Origin: Manis javanica
Taxonomy: Eukaryota; Chordata; Mammalia; Pholidota; Manidae
Reading direction: 5' to 3'
DNA: 64,000 bases
Assembly: GCF_040802235.1 (NCBI RefSeq)
Contig: NC_133161.1
Span: 106,409,001-106,473,000, forward strand
The stretch's first letter is position 1; every line of letters begins with the position of its first letter. Below the pieces are notes generated by a model that did no database searches, was not told where the DNA came from, and worked only from the letters and a program-made list of their open reading frames with translations. This document shows, one piece after another, positions 58,526 through 64,000 of the stretch. Position numbers and translations under genes: made by a program.

Positions 58526-61500
58526 TTAGATTCCACAAATAATTGAAATCATGGGGTGTTTGTCTTTCTCCGCCTGGCTTATTTCACTTAACATAATACC
58601 CTCTAGATCCATCCATATTGTTGCAAATGGTAATATTTCTTTTTTATGGCTGAATAAGATCTCATTGTGTATATGTACCACTTCTTCTTTATCTTTTCAT
58701 CTGTTGATGGACACTTAGGTTGCTCCCATAATTTGGTTATTGTAAATGACATATTGGCAATAGACATAAGGTTGTAAATATCTTTTAGAATCAGGGATTT
58801 TGTTTTCCTAGGGTAAATTCTAGAAGTGGCATTACAGGATCATACACTGTTTCTACTTTTAGATTTCTGGGGACCATCAAACTGTTTTCCACAGTGGCTA
58901 TGGCAACTGACATTCCCACCAACAGTGTAGGAGGGTTCCCTTTTTTCCACATCCTCACCAACAGTTGTTATTTCTGGTCTTTTGGATAGTGGCCATTCTG
59001 ACTGGTGTGAGATGATATTTCATTGTGGTTTTGATTTGCATTTCCCTGATGATTAGTGATATGGAGCACTTTTTGTGTGCCTGTTGGCCATCTGTATTTC
59101 TTTTTTTGGAGAAGTGTCTGTTGAAATACTCTGCCCATTTTCTAATTGGGTTATTTGTTTTTTTTTGGTGTTGAGGCATATGAGTTCTTTACATATTTTG
59201 GGTGTTAACACCTTACCAGATAAATCACTTACCAATATATAATCCCATACTGTAGGTAGTCTTTTTTTTTCTGTTGATGGTGTCTTTTGTTGTATAGAAG
59301 CTTTTAATTTGATGTAGTCCTGTTTGTAGGGAGACATGTCTAGGAAAAAACTGTTCATGCTTATATTCAAGAGATTTTTGATCTATGTTTTCTTCTAAGA
59401 GTTTTATGCTTTCATGTCTTACATTCATGTCTTTGAACCATTTTGAATTTACTTTTGTGTATGGAGTTAGACAGTCATCCAGTTTCTTTCTCTTTCATGT
59501 AGCTGTCCAGTTTTCCCAACAATAGTTATTGAAGAGGCTATCTTTTCCCCATTGTATATGCATGGCTCCTTTATTATATATTAAGTGACCATATGTGTGG
59601 GTTTATATCTGGCTTTTCTTTTCTTTTCCATAGTGGGTTTGTTCTTTTGCAAGTACCATACTGTTTGATTGCTGTAGCTTTATAGTACAGCTTGAAGTCA
59701 GAAGCATAACCCCCCCCCCAGTTTTGTTCTTCTTTCTCAGGATTGCTTTGGCTATTTGGGGTCTTCTGTGGTTCTATATGAACTTTAGGATTATTTGCTC
59801 AAGTTCATTGAAAAATGCCATTGATATTTTGATAGGGATTCATTGAATCTGTAGATTGCTTTGGGAAGGATGGCCATTTTGGCAATATTAATTCTTCCTA
59901 TCCATGAGCATGGGATAAATTTGTGTCTTCTATAATTTCTCTCATGAGTGTCTTGTAGCTTTCAGAGTTCAGGTCTTTTACCTCCTTGGTTAGGTTTATT
60001 CCCTGGTATTTTATTCTTTTTGATTCAACTGTAAATGGAATTTTTTTCCTGAGTTCTTTTTCTGCTAGTTCATTGTTAGTGTATAGGAACACAACAGATT
60101 TCCGTGTATTAATTTTGTATCCTGCAACTTTACTGAATCCAGTTATTAGTTCTAATAGTTTTTTGGTGGAGTCTTTAGGGCTTTCTATATATCATATCAT
60201 GTCATCTGCAAAAAGTGACAATTGAACTTCTTCCTTACCAGTCTGGATGCCTTTTATCTCTTTATCTTGACTGCTGTGGCTGGGCCCTCCAGTACTATGT
60301 TGAGTAAAAGTGGTGAGAGTGGGCATCCTTGTCTTGTTCTTGATCTTAGAGGAAAAGCTTTGAACTTTTCACCACTGAGGGTGATGTTAGCTGTGGGTTT
60401 GCCATATATGGTCTTGTTATGTTGGGTTATGTGCCCTCTATTCACATTTTTTTGAGAGTTTTTATCATGAATGGATGTCGAATTTTATCAAGTGCTTCTT
60501 CAGCATCTATTGAGATGATCATGTGGTTTTTATCCATTTTGTTAATGTGGTGGATGATGTTGTTTGATTTACAAATATACCACCATTGCATCCCTAGAAT
60601 AAAGCCCACTGGGGTGTAATGGATGATCCTTTTGATGTACTTTTGAATTTGGTTTGCTAATATTTTATTGAGGATTTTTAAATCTATCTTCTTCTTCATT
60701 AGGGATATTGGTCTCTGATTTTTCTTTTTTTGTAGGGTCTTTGGTTTTGGTATTAGAGTGAATTTGGAAGTATTCCCTCCTCTTCTACTTTTTGGAATAC
60801 TTTAAAATGGAGGGAACTAGCTCTTCTTTAAATGTTTGGTAGAATTCATCTGTGAAGCCTTCTGGTCCTGAACCTTTGTTTGCTGAGTGTTTTTTGATTA
60901 CCAGTTCAATTTCTTTATTGGTAATTGGTCTATTTAGATTTTCTGTTTCTTCCTGGGTTAATTCCTATTTTGCTAGGAATTTCTCCATTTCTTCTAGGTT
61001 GTCCAATTTATTGGCACATAATTTTCAAAAAAAAATCTCTAATAATTCTTGTTTCTGTGGTATCCATTGTGACTATACCTTTTTCATTTCTGATTTCGTT
61101 TAGTTGTGGATTCTCTTTTTTCTTGATAAGTCTGACTAAGGGTTTGTCCATTTTATCTTCTCAAATAACCAGCTCTTGGTTTGTCATCAATTTCATCTAT
61201 TGTTTATTCTTCTCTATTTTATTAATTTCTGCTCTGATCTTTATTATGTCCCCCCTTCTACTAACTTTGGGCTTCATTTGTCCTTCTTTTTCTAGTTTCT
61301 TGAACTGTTAGACAGTTTATTTGGGATTTTTCTTGTTTCTTGAGGTGAGCCTGTATTACTATGAACTTTCCTCTTAGAACTGCTTTTGCTGCCTCCCACT
61401 TATTTTTGGGCTGTTGTGTTTTTGTTTTCATTTTTGTCTGTGTATTGCTTAATTCCTATTTTGATTTTTTCATTGATCTACTGATTATTTAGAAGCATGT

Positions 61501-62244
61501 TGTTTACCATCCATGTGATTGTAGGCTTTTTTGCTTTCTTTGTATTATTTATTTCTAGTTTCCTACCATTGTGTTCTGAGAAGCTGCTTGATACAATTAT
61601 AATCTTTTTTAATTTATTGAGGGTCTTTTTGTGACCTAGTATGTGATCTATTCTGGAGAACATTCCATGTAAATTTGAGAAGAATGTGTATTCTGCTGCT
61701 TTTGGGTGAAATGTTCCATAGATATCTGTTAAGTCCATCTGATTTAATGTGCTGTTCAGTGACTTGGTTTCCTTATTTATTTTCTGTCTTGTTGATCTAT
61801 TGATGTGAGTGGTATGTTAAAGTCTCCTAAAATGAATGTGTTGCAATCTATTTCCCCCTGTAATTGTTAGTATTTGTTTTACATATTTAAGTGCTTCTGT
61901 GTTGGGTGCATAGATATGATTATATCCTCTTGTTGCACTGATCCTTTTATCATTATGTAATGTCCTTCTTTGGCTCTTGTTACTTTCTTTGTTTTGAAGG
62001 GTATTTTGTCTGATATAAGTGCTACTACTCTCCTGCTTTTTTCTCCCTGTGATTTGCATGAAATATCTTACCCCATCCCTGCACTTTCAGTCTGTGTATG
62101 TCTTTTGGTCTGAAATGGGTCTCTCATAGGCAGCATACAGATGGGTCTTGTTTCTTTATCAATCCTGCCACTGTGCTTTTTGATTGGTGTATTCAGTCTA
62201 TTTACATTTAAGGTAAGTATTGATAGGCATGCATTTATTGACAT
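58526..62244 (-). pseudogene. L1 ORF2, broken
   Basis: On the minus strand the start ATG lies at 62244-62242 and the natural stop TAA at 58528-58526. The endonuclease region is at 61480-62240 (one block 61738-61478 with SRIDH intact). Reverse-transcriptase blocks are at 60699-60442 and 60445-60254, with FADD readable near 60210-60199. The C-terminal region is at 59428-58955. A run of ten C on the plus strand at 59710-59719 and many indels break the frame. Confidence 0.88.
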
Positions 62245-62309
62245 TGTATTAATTGCTTTCTGATTGTTTTTATAGCTTTTCTGTTCCTTTGTTCCTCTCT
62301 TATATTCTT

Positions 62310-63293
62310 GTTATCTTATGGTTTTCTTTAGTGTTGTGCTTAGATTTCTCTTTTTAAATTTTTTCTGTGTCTATTATAGGCTTTAGGTTTGTGGTTACCA
62401 TAAAGTTCAGGGATAGCTTCCAGGTTCTATATGTTCTATATTAAGTTGATGATGGATCTGTTTCAAACACAATCTATAAGTACTTCTTTTGTCTTCTTCC
62501 TCCTCCACACTGCATGTATTAGATGTTATAATCTTGTTTGATAGTCCTTTTGTTTCAATACATTAAATATTACATGCCAGTTCTTTGTGGTCTGTAAAGT
62601 TTCTGCTGAGAAGTCTGTTGAAAGCCTAATGGGATTTCCCTTACATGTAATCTTCTTTTCTGTCTCTGATCACTTATGGTACTCTCTCTTTATCCTTGAC
62701 TTTTGTCTTTTTAATTATAATATGTCCTGGTGTTATCTTCCAGGCTTCCTTTTGTTAGGGGCTCTCTGAGCTTCCATGACCTGAGCGTTTTCTTAACCAG
62801 ATTGGGGAAATTTTCAGTAATTATTTCCTCAAAGACACTGTGTAACTGTGTATCCCTTTATCTCTCTCCTTCTCCTGTTACCCTTAATATGCAAATATTG
62901 TTTCACTTGGACTGGTCACATGGTACCCATTATTCTTTCACTCCTAGAGATCATTTTTTCTCTCTATTCCTCAGCTTCAATGTGTTCCTGTTCTCTAATT
63001 TTCATCTCATTGATTGTCCTCTACTTACAGCAATCTATTATTCATTCCTTACATTGTATGTTTCATTTCAGTTACTGTATTCTTCAGCTCTGGGTGGTTC
63101 CTTTTCAGATCTTCTATCTCTTTGTTGAAGTCCTCCATGAGATCTTCAATATTTTTCCACAGATGTGTGAGCATATTTATGACTCTTACTTTGAAATCTT
63201 TATCAAGAAGATTGGTGATCTCATTTCATTTAGCCCTCTTTCTGGTGTCTTATCCTGTAGTTTTTATTTTTTGCAACATATTTCTCTCCTCAT
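62310..63293 (-). pseudogene. L1 ORF1, broken
   Basis: Minus-strand ATG at 63293-63291, aligned with the ORF1 start of L1-A. A coiled-coil-encoding A/G-rich segment (seen as CT-rich on the plus strand, 62950-63200) and an RRM/C-terminal part at 62570-62830 follow. No long open block survives on this strand; the open frames on the plus strand here (62730-63399) are antisense shadows. The 3' boundary is approximate. Confidence 0.75.
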
Positions 63294-64000
63294 TTTGTCA
63301 GGGTTTCTGTGTTTCTTCCTTTGTATTAGATGGATCAGCTATGCTTCCTGGTCTAGAGAGCAATGGATTTATGAAGAAGGTATCCTGTGGTGCCCATAAA
63401 CTCAACTCTTTCCTCTCCAGTGCCTGGTTCTCTTTTGCGGTGGAGCCCCTGTTGCTGCTGGTGGGCAATAAATGGGGCTGCCTTTCTGTGTGTCTGCCTG
63501 GCAGTGGTCTGTCTCAGTCTGCTATCGACAGTAGTTCACCTCAGCTGGTGATTTGTGATCAGAGCAGTGGCTTCTTCTGGGATTGTTGTGGGCAGAGCAT
63601 CCTCTGCCTTCCCCACAGCAATGGCAGAGCCTGTTGGGCTAGTGGGGTGGGCAGGATGGTCCCACAGAACTGGGGTGGGTGTGCAGTGGTGAATTGCATA
63701 ATGGAGAAGCATGTGTGTGAGCTGTCAGAAGGAGCACTCAGAGCTGTCGCCCACAGGCACTGCCCTAGTTGGACTGAGACGTCTGGGAAATTGGGAAAGT
63801 CTCCCTCTGCCTGCCAGACTGCAAAGTTTGATGCTGCTGGGCAGAGCAGACCTGGCAGGCGGGTGGGTGTGCATGAGAGCACCTCAGGGTCGAGTCACCA
63901 GCAAGCAGGATGGAGTGTTTGGGGCTTCCAAGAGGCCCAAACTGTTGGGCTGAGGGAAGGCTGGGGAGGTGTCTTCCACCTGCCCTTTATCCTGAGGAGA
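63294..64000 (-). promoter_or_regulatory. L1 5' UTR (internal promoter region), partial
   Basis: GC-richer sequence upstream of ORF1 on the minus strand, comparable in position and composition to 29271-30282 of L1-B. In mammals this region carries the internal Pol II promoter of L1. The 5' end lies beyond the window. Confidence 0.65.

Larger units (their letters stand above)
58195..64000 (-). mobile_element. Long L1, minus strand, running off the right end (L1-C)
   Basis: In antisense it starts with its A-tail (T-run at about 58198-58205) and a 3' UTR of the type also seen at 10.8 kb ('cacccccactagtgctatc'). It continues through ORF2 (58526-62244), ORF1 (about 62310-63293) and a GC-rich 5' UTR from 63294 to the window edge. 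It is older than L1-A and L1-B: it carries a different 3' UTR, and its ORF blocks are short, broken every 100-250 bp by indels. Confidence 0.92.

Noticed and set aside
62730..63399. Plus-strand frames of 132 and 183 codons near the right end as genes
   Set aside because: They are antisense shadows of the A/G-rich ORF1 coiled coil of the minus-strand L1; the Ser/Leu/Phe-rich translation is typical of such shadows.
1..64000. CRISPR arrays, prokaryotic operons, ribosome-binding sites, phage or plasmid features
   Set aside because: Composition, L1, L2 and Tigger1 elements, ERVs and U6 all indicate a mammalian nuclear genome. The tandem repeats found are microsatellites, a minisatellite and short duplications, not spaced CRISPR repeats.

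Overview
The window looks like nuclear intergenic DNA from a placental mammal. It is AT-rich, CpG-poor and built mostly of interspersed repeats: LINE-1 (L1) of several ages, LINE-2, Tigger1 DNA transposons and endogenous retrovirus (ERV) remnants. I find no intact host protein-coding gene. The host is uncertain. The L1 3' UTR type and the absence of any Alu, CAN-SINE, ruminant or rodent SINE that I can recognise suggest a laurasiatherian without active SINEs. Pangolin is my best guess from memory of its L1 tails, and it is unverified.

Layout. 1-3470: old L1 ORF2 split by a plus-strand Tigger1 (616-1994). 3.5-10.8 kb: mostly unassigned DNA with L1 fragments, a minus-strand L2 (6755-7790) and a GC-rich patch near 8.6 kb. 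10.8-16.1 kb: minus-strand L1 3' end, sense L2, an L1 3'-UTR fragment, a possible orphan exon at 13426-13560 and repeat remnants. 16.2-25.9 kb: an old L1 ORF2 interrupted by younger insertions. The main one is a 7.4-kb L1 plus ERV composite (16549-23914) enclosed by a single 9-bp target-site duplication. 27.6-35.6 kb: a partial L1, then a second near-full-length L1 with a long 5' UTR. 36-38.7 kb: LTR-like and L1 3'-UTR pieces, including an inverted repeat. 40.4-40.7 kb: a small CpG-dense, CCAAT-box-containing patch, the best promoter candidate in the window. 42.1-52.75 kb: a decayed class I ERV provirus carrying a minus-strand Tigger1 in pol and a minus-strand LTR-like insert ahead of its integrase remnant. 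53.5-58 kb: L1 pieces, a U6 snRNA pseudogene and an L2 fragment. 58.2-64.0 kb: a long minus-strand L1 running off the right end.

The parts do not form a working system. They record successive insertions. All L1 ORF2 reading frames here carry stops or frameshifts, and all retroviral genes are broken. The observation most worth checking is the L1-ERV composite at 16.5-23.9 kb. Its boundaries fit an L1 that carried downstream ERV sequence as a 3' transduction ending at the LTR poly(A) site, or an L1-mobilised ERV transcript that landed in the L1 tail.
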